Source: Pararge aegeria
Lineage: Eukaryota; Arthropoda; Insecta; Lepidoptera; Nymphalidae
DNA: 64,000 nt
Assembly (NCBI RefSeq): GCF_905163445.1
Contig: NC_053186.1
Coordinates: 1,182,599-1,246,598, forward strand
Direction of reading: 5' to 3'
Shown here: one piece after another, positions 47,801 to 50,049 of the stretch
How positions within the stretch are numbered: the first letter of the stretch is position 1
Layout of the letters: the number at the start of each line of letters is the position of its first letter
The notes under the pieces: generated by a model
Told to the model about the DNA's origin: nothing
Database searches by the model: none
What the model saw: only the letters and a program-made list of their open reading frames with translations
Program-made: the position numbers and the translations under genes

Positions 47801-48650
47801 TTCTTGACTTATACGCCAGCTAGTGGCAAATATTATTATCAATTAGGATTATTTAATATTTTCAAACGGATCAATTGTGAATAGCAAAGTGAATAAAAAT
47901 TAAACAGTTTTAACAAGTAATAAATTAATCATTAATAAATTTTCTGAGGATTGCGACATTCTATAATATTCAATGACAAGGTTATATTGATATGAGCGGA
48001 TCTAACCTTTAATTTTCTACTCTCAATTATTCTATATACAAATGAAAATATTTATAAAATCTGAAAGTGATATTAATGAATTTTCAATAGAATATAAAAT
48101 GAAATAGTGAATATTAAATGAAATGGCGGAGTCTCTTGATTTGAAGGTACTCATATTGTAGGCACTGGGGAAAATGGAAGCTGGAAGGGCATTCCAGATC
48201 CTAGCGGTGCGGATAAGAAACGAAGATGCGAAGCGCTTTGTACGCGCCCGCGGTATATCGACCACGTAGGGATGCAGATCCTTACGGGACCTCCAACTTA
48301 AAACCACAGCGCGCACCTCTGCGCCAAGGAGGTCGACACAAACAATCACATACTAGATACATGTGAAAGAACATAGAAGTAGAAGAACAAGAACAAAGAA
48401 GAAGAAGCAGGAAATCGTTGGATTGTGTGGAAGAGGATAAACGTATAAAAAGAGTGAATTCTTTATGGATAAAAAAGTGAGAATATGAATATTAAATTGG
48501 TTGCCATAATCCGGGAAAACCTATAAATATAGGGGATGTGAACTCTATCTGTATTTGGCAATCATTCTGAGAAGAGAACTATGCCAAGTCGTGACTGGTA
48601 ATGGATGAATATTAATAAAGAAGAACTCACCTTTTATGACTAATGCCCAT
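7058..48650 (-). CDS. Spliced gene, unrecognised long type II membrane protein (22 exons, 3' end not found)
   Basis: Overview of the exons listed separately below. The 22 segments total 4278 nt (1426 codons) and every junction keeps the reading frame, which is hard to get by chance. Predicted protein: residues 1-140 basic and rich in Ser, Lys, Arg and Asp; one hydrophobic segment at about 151-171; then about 1250 hydrophilic residues rich in Asn, Lys, Asp, Ser and Thr with several Asn-X-Thr sequons. The positive N-terminal flank suggests a cytosolic N-terminus and an outer or lumenal C-terminal part. No domain, signal peptide or catalytic motif is recognised. Weak points are the exon 4/5 and 5/6 junctions, optional exon 17, the start of exon 21 and the 21.3 kb jump from exon 9 to exon 10. 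No stop codon follows exon 22, so the model is incomplete. It could also be two adjacent genes. Confidence 0.6.
7400..7455 (-). mobile_element. SINE-1 3' fragment
   Basis: Only the last 55 bp of SINE-1 in reverse (ACGACAATACACACATC..., then CCCCAAAGTAAGCGTAGCTT). The rest of 7456-8110 is AT-rich intron with no recognisable element. Confidence 0.7.
8113..8890 (+). mobile_element. LINE-A C-terminal reverse-transcriptase fragment plus 3' UTR
   Basis: Encodes the end of a non-LTR retrotransposon ORF2 with frameshifts: HIDTLAGKLSLAVYAVRKIR, then ARLVYFAYFNSVM, and further on RNGHKLVASAYRLQKVR, followed by the family 3' tail (TTCTTGCCGGCTTCTTCTCG, AGGCCTACTTGAAA). Jockey/CR1-type from the peptide style. 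Inactive and 5'-truncated; it lies antisense in the intron after exon 21. Confidence 0.8.
9032..9174 (-). CDS. Exon 21 (5' edge next to a repeat)
   Basis: The acceptor GACGTTGCAG lacks a good pyrimidine tract but gives the right phase. Codes 47 residues: KSTETSFEYLTTVTEDSNQD, then GTIRAVQDLIQQYDGMADEE. Donor GTATTA. The frame is also open upstream (TDELIKLDVAA) as far as a Helitron-like fragment that begins at about 9204, so the original exon may have extended further and been cut back by that insertion or a deletion. Confidence 0.6.
9204..9275 (-). mobile_element. Helitron-like fragment beside exon 21
   Basis: CTCTATCTCCAACCACAGTT and the following bases match the interior of the Helitron-like elements at 34146-34578 and 56745-57199. 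Its edge at 9204 falls 30 bp from the exon 21 acceptor. Confidence 0.55.
9486..9735 (+). mobile_element. SINE-1 copy
   Basis: Near full length with B box GGTTCGATTCCCAC at about 9530; the first 20 bp of the head are replaced. Ends in TATTTATT-type repeats. Lies antisense to the gene in the intron between exons 20 and 21. Confidence 0.88.
10010..10045. repeat. (AT)n microsatellite
   Basis: TATATA run, interrupted once by CGATATATA. Confidence 0.9.
10100..10325 (-). mobile_element. Helitron-like element, 3'-truncated
   Basis: Reverse copy of the element with GGGAACTATTTGAGAGATCG and CACATTTATAATATTGAGTAG; matches 36858-37172 and 52745-53165. The CTAG end is missing. Confidence 0.6.
10525..10825 (+). 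mobile_element. SINE-2 copy, near full length
   Basis: tRNA-like head (GGTAGGAGCTAGACTCACTT, B box GGTTCGAATCCC), core ACATCGTGAGGAAACCTGCA and tail CACTGGGCCAGCGTGGTTGA. Antisense to the gene. Family recurs at 20408, 21070, 30430, 51105, 54185 and 60518. Confidence 0.88.
11309..11552 (+). mobile_element. SINE-1 copy
   Basis: Full head (GGCCGATTAGCGCAGTGGCG) with B box, body and tail ending TATTGTCGTAGT plus an A-run. Antisense in the exon 20-21 intron. Confidence 0.9.
11754..11808. repeat. 27-bp inverted repeat (cruciform)
   Basis: Arms 11754-11780 and 11782-11808 are reverse complements with one mismatch and a 1-bp spacer (TTTGATTCTTTATATTTATT... against its complement). About 105 bp downstream of exon 20 in gene orientation. 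Confidence 0.85.
11915..12020 (-). CDS. Exon 20
   Basis: Acceptor TTTACTGTCACAG, donor GTAGGA. Phase 0 in, 1 out; 35 codons beginning TLRRNTKKNFAALNANMKK, probably helical (then VCQEAAKAIQNTKNIE). Confidence 0.7.
12100..12330 (+). mobile_element. SINE-3 copy, internally deleted
   Basis: Head-like segment (GTAGTGAGCGCTGTGTCTTA), core GTGATTAAACGTTCCGGTAC and tail GCCAGGTGATATTGCAGTCA. Lies just upstream of exon 20 in gene orientation, antisense. Confidence 0.65.
12671..12743 (-). CDS. Exon 19
   Basis: Acceptor TTTATCTTTACAG and perfect donor GTAAGT; 73 nt coding KTFNDTLGPSEVVIKERYAR and DSDR. Phase 2 in, 0 out. A second frame is open but does not match the phase of exon 20. Confidence 0.68.
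13140..13488 (-). CDS. Exon 18
   Basis: Acceptor TTTAAAATTACAG; donor TTAGG|GTTAGT chosen because it gives the phase exon 19 needs. 115 codons beginning IDDIVPVALALATNDTEK, with ENLVFWNDLYDNNEYGVKVD and a Lys-rich C-terminal part containing NVTHKLKGKWK. Read-through past the donor meets a stop about 36 nt later. A SINE-1 copy sits about 125 bp upstream of the acceptor. Confidence 0.72.
13612..13878 (+). mobile_element. SINE-1 copy, full length
   Basis: Complete head with A and B boxes, body, and (TATTT)n tail. Sits antisense in the 511-bp intron between exons 17 and 18 and fills about half of it. Confidence 0.92.
14000..14068 (-). CDS. Exon 17 (optional exon)
   Basis: Acceptor AATGAATACAG; several nearby GT donors (GTAGTA at 13999 and others a few bases on), all of which give phase 1. 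Codes about 22 residues (KNKKIEILTTLQFRALGFET). Because it is phase 1 in and out, exon 16 can also splice directly to exon 18. Its open frame runs another 63 nt to a stop at about 13918, so it could also serve as an alternative terminal exon. Confidence 0.5.
14318..14532 (-). CDS. Exon 16
   Basis: Acceptor CATATTCTTTTAG, donor GTATTT. Phase 2 in, 1 out; 71 codons starting FNQTAPKPKGKITEENINF and containing NFMYPSYGVEMVDNIGHRSR, then a charged end (DDNSAVKDEREMEKS). Frame and phase fit both neighbours. Confidence 0.74.
15020..15875 (-). CDS. Exon 15 (sequon-rich)
   Basis: 856 nt with 284 open codons; acceptor GATTTACTTTGACAG, donor GTATGT. Phase 1 in, phase 2 out. Rich in Asn, Ser, Thr and Lys, with several Asn-X-Thr sequons (NKT, NDT three times, NLT), as expected if this part faces the secretory lumen or outside. 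It ends near KNEVIKESKRNNNT. The frame stays open to about 14944 beyond the donor. About residues 796-1080 of the model. No domain recognised. Confidence 0.76.
16213..16419 (-). CDS. Exon 14
   Basis: Acceptor CTTGTTCACAG; donor AAAG|GTTTTA is weak. Phase 1 in and 1 out, 68 codons beginning EKEISDTQYVEDYADN and ending MQNIFGNPGK. It contains several Tyr and Lys residues and a helix-like middle (KYKKIIRMAQAYSDYG). Confidence 0.66.
16605..16770 (+). repeat. SINE-3 tail
   Basis: GCCGCTGCCCTCTTAGACTG-type tail (AGACTGCATCATCACTTACC, AAATGAGATTACGGCTAAGG) followed by an A-rich end. It lies in the exon 13-14 intron. Confidence 0.65.
16859..17054 (-). CDS. Exon 13
   Basis: Acceptor AATTTTTTACAG, donor GTACAA. 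Phase 0 in, phase 1 out, 65 codons. The sequence EGHFIISGEFNQDKHNPPIV, followed by NWKGPMPLYPDELNAII, is less low-complexity than its neighbours and may be a folded or conserved segment. No family match is recognised. Confidence 0.72.
17394..17592 (-). CDS. Exon 12 (acidic tract)
   Basis: Acceptor CCATTTTTTTAG; donor GAT|GTAATT, weak but the only one that gives phase 0 for exon 13. It encodes 66 residues with a strongly acidic stretch (DDEEDEEHEELGYEDL) and ends DMDRHGEKKKRHD. The open frame continues 180 nt past the donor, so an unspliced or longer form cannot be excluded. Confidence 0.68.
17865..18816 (-). CDS. Exon 11 (largest exon, low-complexity)
   Basis: 952 nt, 316 codons fully open; acceptor ATATTCTTTTAG, donor GTGAGT. 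The start (EFFKKLLQTDAQIRKLKQ) resembles a coiled coil and is followed by a Lys-rich part. The middle is a low-complexity Asn/His/Ser/Lys region with repeated EKSNEHE-like units (around 18190-18090) and runs such as HANNNNYHKS. The C-terminal part ends SDIDDDLYFTIPSL. Phase 1 in, phase 2 out. About residues 278-595 of the model. Function unknown; the composition suggests a disordered region. Confidence 0.78.
19285..19370 (+). mobile_element. tRNA-like SINE head
   Basis: GGTAGCTTAGAGGTAAAGCG resembles an A box and GCAGGTTCAAATCATG a B box, about 40 bp apart, as in tRNAs. No cloverleaf acceptor stem closes it, so I read it as a tRNA-derived SINE head and not a tRNA gene. Confidence 0.5.
19433..19532 (-). 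CDS. Exon 10
   Basis: Acceptor TTTCTTCTACAG, donor GTAAGT. Phase 0 in, which matches exon 9, and phase 1 out. It encodes 33 residues with an acidic helix-like start (IIMDDLEAGISEDLASIL) then NGKMMEGQTNKRLR. If exons 1-9 are a different gene, the in-frame Met here is a possible start, but an acceptor directly upstream argues against it. Confidence 0.68.
19630..19750 (+). repeat. Unclassified dispersed repeat (copy 1)
   Basis: The block with GTAGGAGAATCTGTATGGTG and CCAGAGCATCCTCTGAAGAG. Better copies lie at 32335, 39825, 53935 and 62455, sharing GATCTTCGGCAATGTACCCT and TACGCACGTTTCGCTCCGAC. No terminal repeats or coding sequence could be defined. Confidence 0.6.
20190..20380 (-). mobile_element. 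SINE-1 copy, decayed
   Basis: Reverse copy with diverged body; the head beyond the B box region is lost. Confidence 0.75.
20408..20730 (-). mobile_element. SINE-2 copy, near full length
   Basis: Reverse copy from the ATCATATCAACCCATTAC end through GTCCACCACGCTGGCCCAGT to the tRNA-like head (CCACTGGGCTATCACCG). Confidence 0.85.
21065..21180 (+). mobile_element. SINE-2 head, split by a hAT-like MITE
   Basis: Head CGGTGATAGCTCAGTGGTTA with B box AGTTCGAATCCC. The rest of a SINE-2 follows at 21450-21600; the gap holds the MITE at 21282-21421. Confidence 0.8.
21282..21421. mobile_element. hAT-like MITE, second copy
   Basis: 140 bp with ends CAGTGGCGTGCA and TGCATGCCACTG, same family as 766-969. 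Flanks ACCATAGG (21274-21281) and ATCATAGG (21422-21429) are an 8-bp duplication with one change. Confidence 0.8.
21450..21602 (+). mobile_element. SINE-2 tail
   Basis: GGAAAACATCGTGAGGAAAC through GGACTACGGGCTAAACCCTT; likely the same SINE as 21065-21180 before the MITE insertion. Confidence 0.75.
21617..21862 (+). mobile_element. SINE-1 copy, tandem unit 1
   Basis: Full SINE-1 with A and B boxes. The preceding bases (ATTGTCTTTCTCATGTCTCA) are repeated before the next copy at 21887, so the pair arose by tandem duplication or recombination and not by two independent insertions. Confidence 0.88.
21887..22148 (+). mobile_element. SINE-1 copy, tandem unit 2
   Basis: Second unit of the tandem pair; diverged in the B box (GAGTTCCATTCCCAAA). 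Ends in TATTTATC-type repeats. Confidence 0.88.
22180..22812 (+). mobile_element. SINE-2 split by a LINE-A insertion
   Basis: The head at 22180-22265 (GATAGCTTAGTGGGTAAG, CATCTCTAACTTTTTT) and the continuation at about 22694-22812 (TTACTTATGTGCGTTTCTTA, ACATCGCGAGGAAATCTGCA) are one SINE-2; the bases between are a reverse LINE-A tail. Confidence 0.78.
22268..22690 (-). mobile_element. LINE-A 3' fragment nested in SINE-2
   Basis: On the minus strand encodes SAYRLRKVQNSFVGLSIRFY and NMIPKEILDLPMHTFKKCVK, then the family 3' UTR ending AAATAAATGAATTTGAATTTG. 5'-truncated as usual for LINEs. Confidence 0.85.
22955..23070 (+). mobile_element. LINE-A 3' end fragment
   Basis: CTTCAAAACCGGTGGTAGAG through GACGTTTCAAGGCCTTCTTG and AAATAAATTAATTTTGAATTT, the last about 100 bp of the family. 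Confidence 0.7.
23393..23690 (+). repeat. Left arm of an inverted segmental duplication (contains SINE-1)
   Basis: Includes a full SINE-1 at 23437-23685 and 44 bp of unique flank (GCCTATGTTACTTTGCGGCT onward). The same flank and SINE occur inverted at 23838-24128. Confidence 0.88.
23838..24128 (-). repeat. Right arm of the inverted segmental duplication (contains SINE-1)
   Basis: Reverse complement of 23393-23690, including rare shared variants (CTGTGTCCAAGGCTGTGAGT in place of the usual CTGAGTCCAAGGCCGTGGGT). The spacer is about 150 bp. Confidence 0.88.
24165..24278 (-). mobile_element. SINE-1 5' half
   Basis: Reverse copy of the head, A and B boxes only (GGAATCGAACGCACGGCCTT, CTGCGCCAATCGACCGTC). 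Confidence 0.8.
24350..25730. other. Repeat-poor intronic stretch
   Basis: AT-rich with a few notable bits: GAGCGAGCGAGAGAAA near 24870, three GTCAGT-type repeats at 25183-25202, and a reverse block with CAACTGGGTCGAAATATCGA near 25335 that resembles the 3' region of common retroelements. A worn tRNA-like head is at 25608-25670. No exon fits the gene. Confidence 0.45.
25733..25980 (-). mobile_element. SINE-1 copy, full length
   Basis: Reverse copy with complete B box (GGGAATCGAACCCACGG) and head ending CGCCAGTCGGCCGTC. Confidence 0.92.
26105..27180 (+). mobile_element. SINE-3 split by a Harbinger-like element
   Basis: 5' part at 26105-26300 (GGTTCGATTCTGGCAGGGGC, TGGTGGGAGGC-like core, AAGACGTGACGCTAAGCGAT) and 3' part at 27036-27180 (GTGTTCCGGTGCGATGTCGC, AGCCCGCTACCATCTTAGAC). 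Together they give one normal SINE-3 once the insertion is removed. Confidence 0.85.
26301..27035. mobile_element. PIF/Harbinger-like DNA transposon, 735 bp
   Basis: Perfect 15-bp terminal inverted repeats GGGTGGATTGCACCA / TGGTGCAATCCACCC flanked by TTA on both sides (26298-26300, 27036-27038). TWA target duplications are typical of PIF/Harbinger. Longer, imperfect subterminal arms share AACGATAACG/TTAACGTT-like blocks. Inside, at 26644, ATGAATTTCAACAATTCCTGG is followed by a GTAAGT donor, possibly the relic first exon of a transposon gene. It has no room for a transposase. Confidence 0.85.
27200..27552 (+). mobile_element. Helitron-like element, diverged
   Basis: Starts near ACTATATACTAATATATAAA and ends near GCGGATGAAGTCGTGTGGGACCGCTAG, the usual Helitron-like start and CTAG end with the ACGAAGTCG motif. 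The body is not shared closely with other copies here. Confidence 0.5.
27605..27705 (-). mobile_element. SINE-2 head fragment
   Basis: TTGAAGCAAACGATATTTTA to GGGATTCGAACTAACCCCCTATCACCG in reverse. Confidence 0.75.
27710..29180. other. Intronic sequence without recognised elements
   Basis: Two open frames (27748-27939 plus, 28899-29093 plus) look neither conserved nor spliced in any clear way. The paired segments at 28635-28680 and 28745-28790 (GCGAGATTAAAAAAA...) are a weak internal direct repeat. Nothing else identified. Confidence 0.4.
29454..30121 (+). mobile_element. Long Helitron-like element
   Basis: TC start after A, CTAG end before T. Matches most of 57538-58108 in reverse: GACCGGGGGATGCTTTATAA, a CTGT tandem run, CCGGGTCAACGTATAAGCTA and CATCCTACTAATATTATAAA. 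A second element-like start at 29937 suggests the family arose as a composite. Confidence 0.7.
30138..30286 (-). mobile_element. Short Helitron-like element
   Basis: Reverse copy of the 2245-2394 family, TC and CTAG ends at the expected A|T positions. Confidence 0.68.
30430..30570 (+). mobile_element. SINE-2 tail
   Basis: GAGTCCACCAACCCGCACTG, GTCAGCGTGGTGGACTACGG and AATGGGCCGAT; head missing. Confidence 0.75.
30820..30965 (+). mobile_element. LINE reverse-transcriptase tail (RTE-like), decayed
   Basis: Encodes GRSLTRWKDDIRRVAGSHWR then QAAEDLR and ends with the GTTGATGAT-type 3' end. The GRP-x-TRW-x-DDI motif is typical of the C-terminus of RTE-type elements. Related tails are at 45900, 54840 and 41430 (reverse). 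Confidence 0.65.
31040..31140 (-). mobile_element. SINE-2 mid-fragment
   Basis: CACGATGTTTTCCTTCACCG and the neighbouring bases match the SINE-2 core in reverse. Confidence 0.65.
31150..32330. other. Unassigned; includes a GC-rich island
   Basis: 31150-31920 is AT-rich with nothing recognised. 31925-32215 is much more GC-rich (CCAAGCGCCCGCGGGGCTCC, GGGCGGCGACAATCGCGCGG) with no repeat partner in the window and no exon that fits the gene. Confidence 0.4.
32335..32485 (+). repeat. Unclassified dispersed repeat (copy 2)
   Basis: Clear copy: AAAGCAGGAGAATCTGTATG, CTACGCACGTTTCGCTCCGA and ACACCGGAGCATCCTCAGGA. Confidence 0.7.
32558..32594. repeat. Perfect 37-bp palindrome
   Basis: 18-bp arms around a single T (CAATTTCTTCAATCTTTA and its complement). 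It uses sequence from the dispersed repeat just before it, so it may come from an inverted duplication within that element. Confidence 0.88.
33257..33466 (+). mobile_element. Helitron-like element, 3' end worn
   Basis: Start TCCATACTAATATTATAAAT; end AACGCGGCAACAGTAGCT, where CTAG has been altered. Confidence 0.6.
34146..34578 (-). mobile_element. Helitron-like element
   Basis: Reverse copy with CTAG end (CTAGCTGTTGCCCGCGACTT) at 34146 and TCCCTACTAATATTATAAAT start at 34578. Same family as 56745-57199. Confidence 0.75.
35385..35605 (+). mobile_element. LINE reverse-transcriptase tail, frameshifted
   Basis: Frames carry GGRSPTRRTDTADPDNC and then RQKWRRLAREAV followed by an SHDHS-like end, the order seen at the C-terminus of endonuclease/RT LINEs. 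Several frameshifts. Assignment to a clade is not possible. Confidence 0.5.
35900..36165 (+). repeat. Dispersed 3' tail repeat with ATTC microsatellite and SINE-3 scrap
   Basis: TACGCCATTGGTTGCCTGGA and TGGTGTACAATAAAAGTGTA recur at 39160-39290, 52270-52440, 60755-60810 (reverse) and 62330. An ATTC run is at 36053-36074; 36075-36165 matches SINE-3 (ATGATGCAATCTCAGACGGT). Confidence 0.6.
36858..37174 (-). mobile_element. Helitron-like element
   Basis: Reverse copy: CTAG at 36858-36861, TGCCCGCGACTTTGTCTGCG, and end CACATTTATAATATTAGTA. Contains an internal duplication of GGGAACTA...AGAGATCGGT. Confidence 0.68.
37950..38445 (-). mobile_element. LINE-A C-terminal RT fragment plus 3' UTR
   Basis: Minus strand encodes RNGHKLVTSAYRLRKVQKSF and VGLSIRFYNMIPKVILDLPM, then family 3' UTR to AAATAAATGGGTTTTGTATTTTG. 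Among the best-preserved LINE-A tails here, still 5'-truncated. Confidence 0.85.
38858..38886. repeat. (AT)n microsatellite
   Basis: Pure TA run of about 29 bp; a second shorter ATAT-rich block is at 39118-39155. Confidence 0.9.
39825..39980 (+). repeat. Unclassified dispersed repeat (copy 3)
   Basis: CGAAAAGCAGGAGAATCTGT, AAACAGATCTTCGGCAATGT and GAGCATCCTCAGAAGATATT. Confidence 0.7.
40842..40870 (-). CDS. Exon 9
   Basis: A 29-nt micro-exon with acceptor TTTGTTTACAG and donor GTGAGT. Phase 1 in, phase 0 out, coding EYPGNPYKGS, which continues the Gly/Pro-rich style of exon 8. It is the last exon before the 21.3 kb repeat-filled gap. Confidence 0.62.
41430..41665 (-). mobile_element. LINE reverse-transcriptase tail (RTE-like)
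   Basis: On the minus strand: GLKVLEWRPRTRKTALVDPA, then a damaged WTEEFKGVAGSRR-like stretch and a final part near CTGCTGGAGATAGG matching the usual LQQWTS end. Plus-strand open frames here are shadows. Confidence 0.68.
42185..42246 (-). CDS. Exon 8
   Basis: Acceptor ATCTCTTTTTCAG and donor GTAAGG. Phase 2 in, phase 1 out. It codes TKWDDSLMNPVGNLPNVLGS, a Pro/Asn-rich stretch just outside the membrane. The inverted element flanking exon 7 begins about 100 bp upstream of this exon in gene orientation. Confidence 0.72.
42345..42655 (+). mobile_element. 5' end of a mobile element, left copy (inverted pair)
   Basis: About 310 bp starting ATGGGAGTGGAATTATACGA, with GCGCGCGCACATGATTACAC and GACAGTGTATACTTTCAATT, running into a short open frame MFSETWWSDNEIIGY. 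The reverse copy is at 44378-44693. The class is unknown; the shared ATG suggests the start of an element-encoded protein. Confidence 0.7.
42717..42832 (+). repeat. Short repeat, copy of 44733-44842
   Basis: AGATAAAATTTTTGAAAAGA and AACTTCTAACGCG recur in direct orientation at 44733-44842 and in a diverged inverted form at 43810-43860. Probably an end of the same element group. Confidence 0.65.
43381..43602 (-). CDS. Exon 7 (membrane-spanning exon)
   Basis: Acceptor TTATGTTATAG, donor GTAAGG; 222 nt. It encodes the only hydrophobic segment of the model (CVCFLLILFAASVVVTFLLV), followed by FKNMPPSDEAPAEAQG and a Lys/Arg-rich helix-like stretch ending YGYDFTE. Reading the same frame backwards through the intron gives a longer open frame to 43805, but the acceptor and phase with exon 6 argue for the start used here. 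The exon is flanked on both sides by inverted copies of one mobile element (42345-42655 and 44378-44693). Confidence 0.74.
43818..44260 (+). pseudogene. Retroelement C-terminal fragment with one in-frame stop
   Basis: Encodes VDTLAASHIQATSSMVGAAA, then EQAKRRKYENLDSSFIFVPF, GVETL, a TGA stop at 44069-44071, and in the same frame PWGPEARALFKELSKRVIES through QRISLAIQRGNAASILGTVP to a stop at 44258-44260. This block (VDTLA...GPWGPEA...QRISxAIQRGNAAS) is the C-terminus of a reverse-transcriptase family common in invertebrate genomes. Apart from the TGA, no frameshift is seen, so the copy is fairly young. It lies in the intron between exons 6 and 7, antisense. Confidence 0.65.
44378..44693 (-). 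mobile_element. 5' end of a mobile element, right copy (inverted pair)
   Basis: Reverse complement of 42345-42655 with substitutions; the start codon of the short frame is changed to CTG. With the left copy it brackets exon 7. Confidence 0.72.
44733..44842 (+). repeat. Short repeat, copy of 42717-42832
   Basis: Direct copy of the block beginning CTACAAACGCAGAATAAGGC. Followed by a GACA tandem run at 44934-44953. Confidence 0.65.
45057..45124 (-). CDS. Exon 6
   Basis: Acceptor TTTTTTGTAG and perfect donor GTAAGT. Only phase 0 is open; it encodes 22 residues with Cys at several positions (KDNRSCRHMKKK, then TYSCVSC) and ends with two bases of an Ala codon completed by exon 7. The Lys cluster followed by Cys residues just before the membrane segment fits a cytosolic juxtamembrane region. 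Confidence 0.68.
45493..45531 (-). CDS. Exon 5 (short, frame uncertain)
   Basis: Strong acceptor CTTTTTCAG. Read in phase 0 after long exon 4 it encodes VYQDERRESWWFW and ends at a weak donor, GTTCGT. A second reading is possible: phase 2 in, coding 26 residues to a GTGTAAG donor at about 45450, which needs exon 4 to end early at GATAG|GTATAA. Only phase-0 endings join exon 6. The Trp-rich reading is preferred because its flanking donor in exon 4 is better. Confidence 0.42.
45900..46185 (+). mobile_element. LINE reverse-transcriptase tail (RTE-like)
   Basis: Encodes VLEWQPRTGKRSVGRPPTRW then TDDIN, with frameshifts, and ends LQKAYVQ...WTCIG and GATTATGATGAT. In the exon 4-5 intron, antisense. 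Confidence 0.78.
46314..46427 (-). CDS. Exon 4 (two possible donors)
   Basis: Acceptor AACATTTTCAG. It codes from KSYDSSSTDRYKSHKHG and, in the long form used here, on through an Arg/Ser-rich end to donor GTACGT at 46313, giving 38 residues and phase 0. A better-looking donor (CACG|GTAAGA) lies at 46378, giving a 49-nt exon, but joining it to exon 5 hits a stop within a few codons. The long form abuts a repeat fragment at about 46235-46300, so its 3' end may have been shaped by that insertion. Confidence 0.55.
47056..47155 (-). CDS. Exon 3
   Basis: Acceptor TTGTATTTTCAG, donor GTTAGT. It codes for 33 residues starting DPEKINLLRD, followed by a Lys-rich run and a Ser-rich end (SYSDSRSNK). Phase is 2 in and 0 out, matching both neighbours. 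Likely part of the cytosolic N-terminal region. Confidence 0.72.
47421..47498 (-). CDS. Exon 2
   Basis: Acceptor TTGTGTTTCAG and a perfect donor GTGAGT. It encodes a 25-residue basic, helical-looking stretch beginning HERKSDKETQ and ending MQREK. It starts with the last base of a codon and ends with two bases (AC) that exon 3 completes as ACA. The following intron is only 265 bp. Confidence 0.72.
47590..47912 (+). repeat. Left arm of inverted repeat with a Helitron-like end
   Basis: Contains a Helitron-like end (TTGACTTATACGCCAGCTAG at 47804-47823, followed by T) plus about 90 bp beyond it (GGATTATTTAATATTTTCAA...). Both parts recur inverted at 50050-50335. Confidence 0.75.
48035..48349 (-). 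pseudogene. LINE C-terminal fragment
   Basis: Minus strand encodes SWRSRKDLHPYVVDIPRART, KRFASSFLIRTARIWNALPA and SIFPSAYNMSTFKSR, the standard end of non-LTR retrotransposon ORF2 proteins (RF..F..RT..WN.LP..VFP..YN...FK). It is in the exon 1-2 intron in the sense direction but has no splice sites that fit the gene. Confidence 0.75.
48631..48650 (-). CDS. Exon 1 (start codon)
   Basis: The ATG at 48650-48648 opens MGISHK and runs into a consensus donor (AAAAG|GTGAGT). It ends after two bases of a codon, and exon 2 supplies the third (AG+C, Ser). The 5' UTR lies upstream at higher coordinates; no TATA box or initiator is convincing. This ATG is chosen because it is the only start that leads in frame into exon 2. 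Confidence 0.6.
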
Positions 48651-49099
48651 AATAATCTCCGATTATAATAATGTAAAAGCATCGTAAAATCTCATTCTCA
48701 AAACATTGTTTTAAAATATGTTAGAATTGTATGACAGAAACATTCAATGTCATTATAATAAAAAGAAGAAAGACCTGCAAAGGTTTTAACTACTTATGTA
48801 TTTAAATTTTTATGCATTCGTTTTAGCTGCTTCTTGATACTATAGCGGTCTTGAGTGACAAAAAATCCTCCTGACCCTTCATATAATACTATTTTCTGCC
48901 AGAAATCTTTGTCATATTAGACACTGCCGATCGGTGCACTCTTTTAAACACAATCTGAAGGAGCATTATCTATCGTTGTCATATATTATCACTCTAATTA
49001 AAATAGATATATATTTAAATATATCTAGAATAGTGTATATATGTAATAGAATATTTATATAAAATAAATATAATATAACATATACAATATATACCTAAA

Positions 49100-49225
49100 A
49101 TACCCAAATTATTTTATATAACTCGTATTGGTGGGGAATTTTCCATTTTATTCCATGTACATACTTTATGCATACCCTGGTCAAAAACTCTGTGCTGTGC
49201 AAAAACGCCACTGCTGCTCAGTGAT
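49100..49225. mobile_element. hAT-like MITE, right-hand part
   Basis: CATTTTATTCCATGTACATA, CTTTATGCATACCCTGGTCA and AAACGCCACTG match 21282-21421; the left end is lost. Confidence 0.6.
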
Positions 49226-49671
49226 GATCATAGGCAGACCCTCCCGCTTCGAGAGGCCTTTATTCCAGCAGTGGACTGTATAGCCTACAGTCCACTACAC
49301 AGTATGACTAGAGTGGTCGTTGGACAGTTTAATGATTGCATGTTTATATGCAATAACATAATGTTACTATATGATAGCAATAATTCTAATAAAACATAAG
49401 TTATATAAAATAGCCCACTCCACTCCAGTTAAACTGTTTATTACATGTTTAGTACGCTCGTACCTCAAAAACAACATTCAATAAACTTTAACACAACTTG
49501 GTAAGGTGGAACACGAAAGTAGAATGTTTGGTTCCGTATGTATCTACACCAACACCAATAGCGCAAGCCAAGACAAGCTTTGAAGCTTTTAAGTATTATA
49601 GAGCTTTTTACTACCGCCAATCGCCATGTTTATTTCTATCGCCAAGCAGCGGTCTTGAATGGACGTAGGCA

Positions 49672-49750
49672 GCGGCGTGCACTTCTTCCGTGCACAAAAG
49701 CACTGCCTACCCTAGATATACATATAATTCGTATAGGAGGAGCATTTTTC
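49672..49750. mobile_element. hAT-like MITE, left-hand part
   Basis: CAGCGGCGTGCACTTCTTCC and AAAGCACTGCCTACC match the left side of 21282-21421; the right end is lost. Confidence 0.6.
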
Positions 49751-49847
49751 CAATTCCTATCTTTAAACGTAACCTTATCATTGAATACTATAGAATGTCG
49801 CAATCGTCAGAAAATTTATTAATAAACTATTATTATTTATTTCTTTC

Positions 49848-49980
49848 ACGGCCGATTGGCACAGTGGGCAGCGGCAGTGCTTTCTGAGTCCAAGGCCGTG
49901 TGTTCGATTCCCGTCGGTTCGTTATCTTAGTATCCATAACACAAGCTCGAAGTATATTTATTTATTTATTTATTAAAAAA
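49848..49980 (+). mobile_element. SINE-1 copy with internal deletion
   Basis: Head with A and B boxes (GGCCGATTGGCACAGTGGGC, GTTCGATTCCCG) joined directly to the GTATCCATAACACAAGCT tail; most of the body is gone. Confidence 0.85.
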
Positions 49981-50049
49981 AGTAATAATATAAACAAGCA
50001 TATTTAGAGTTTAGAGAGAAAAAACATAGCAATTTAAAATATTATTTTA

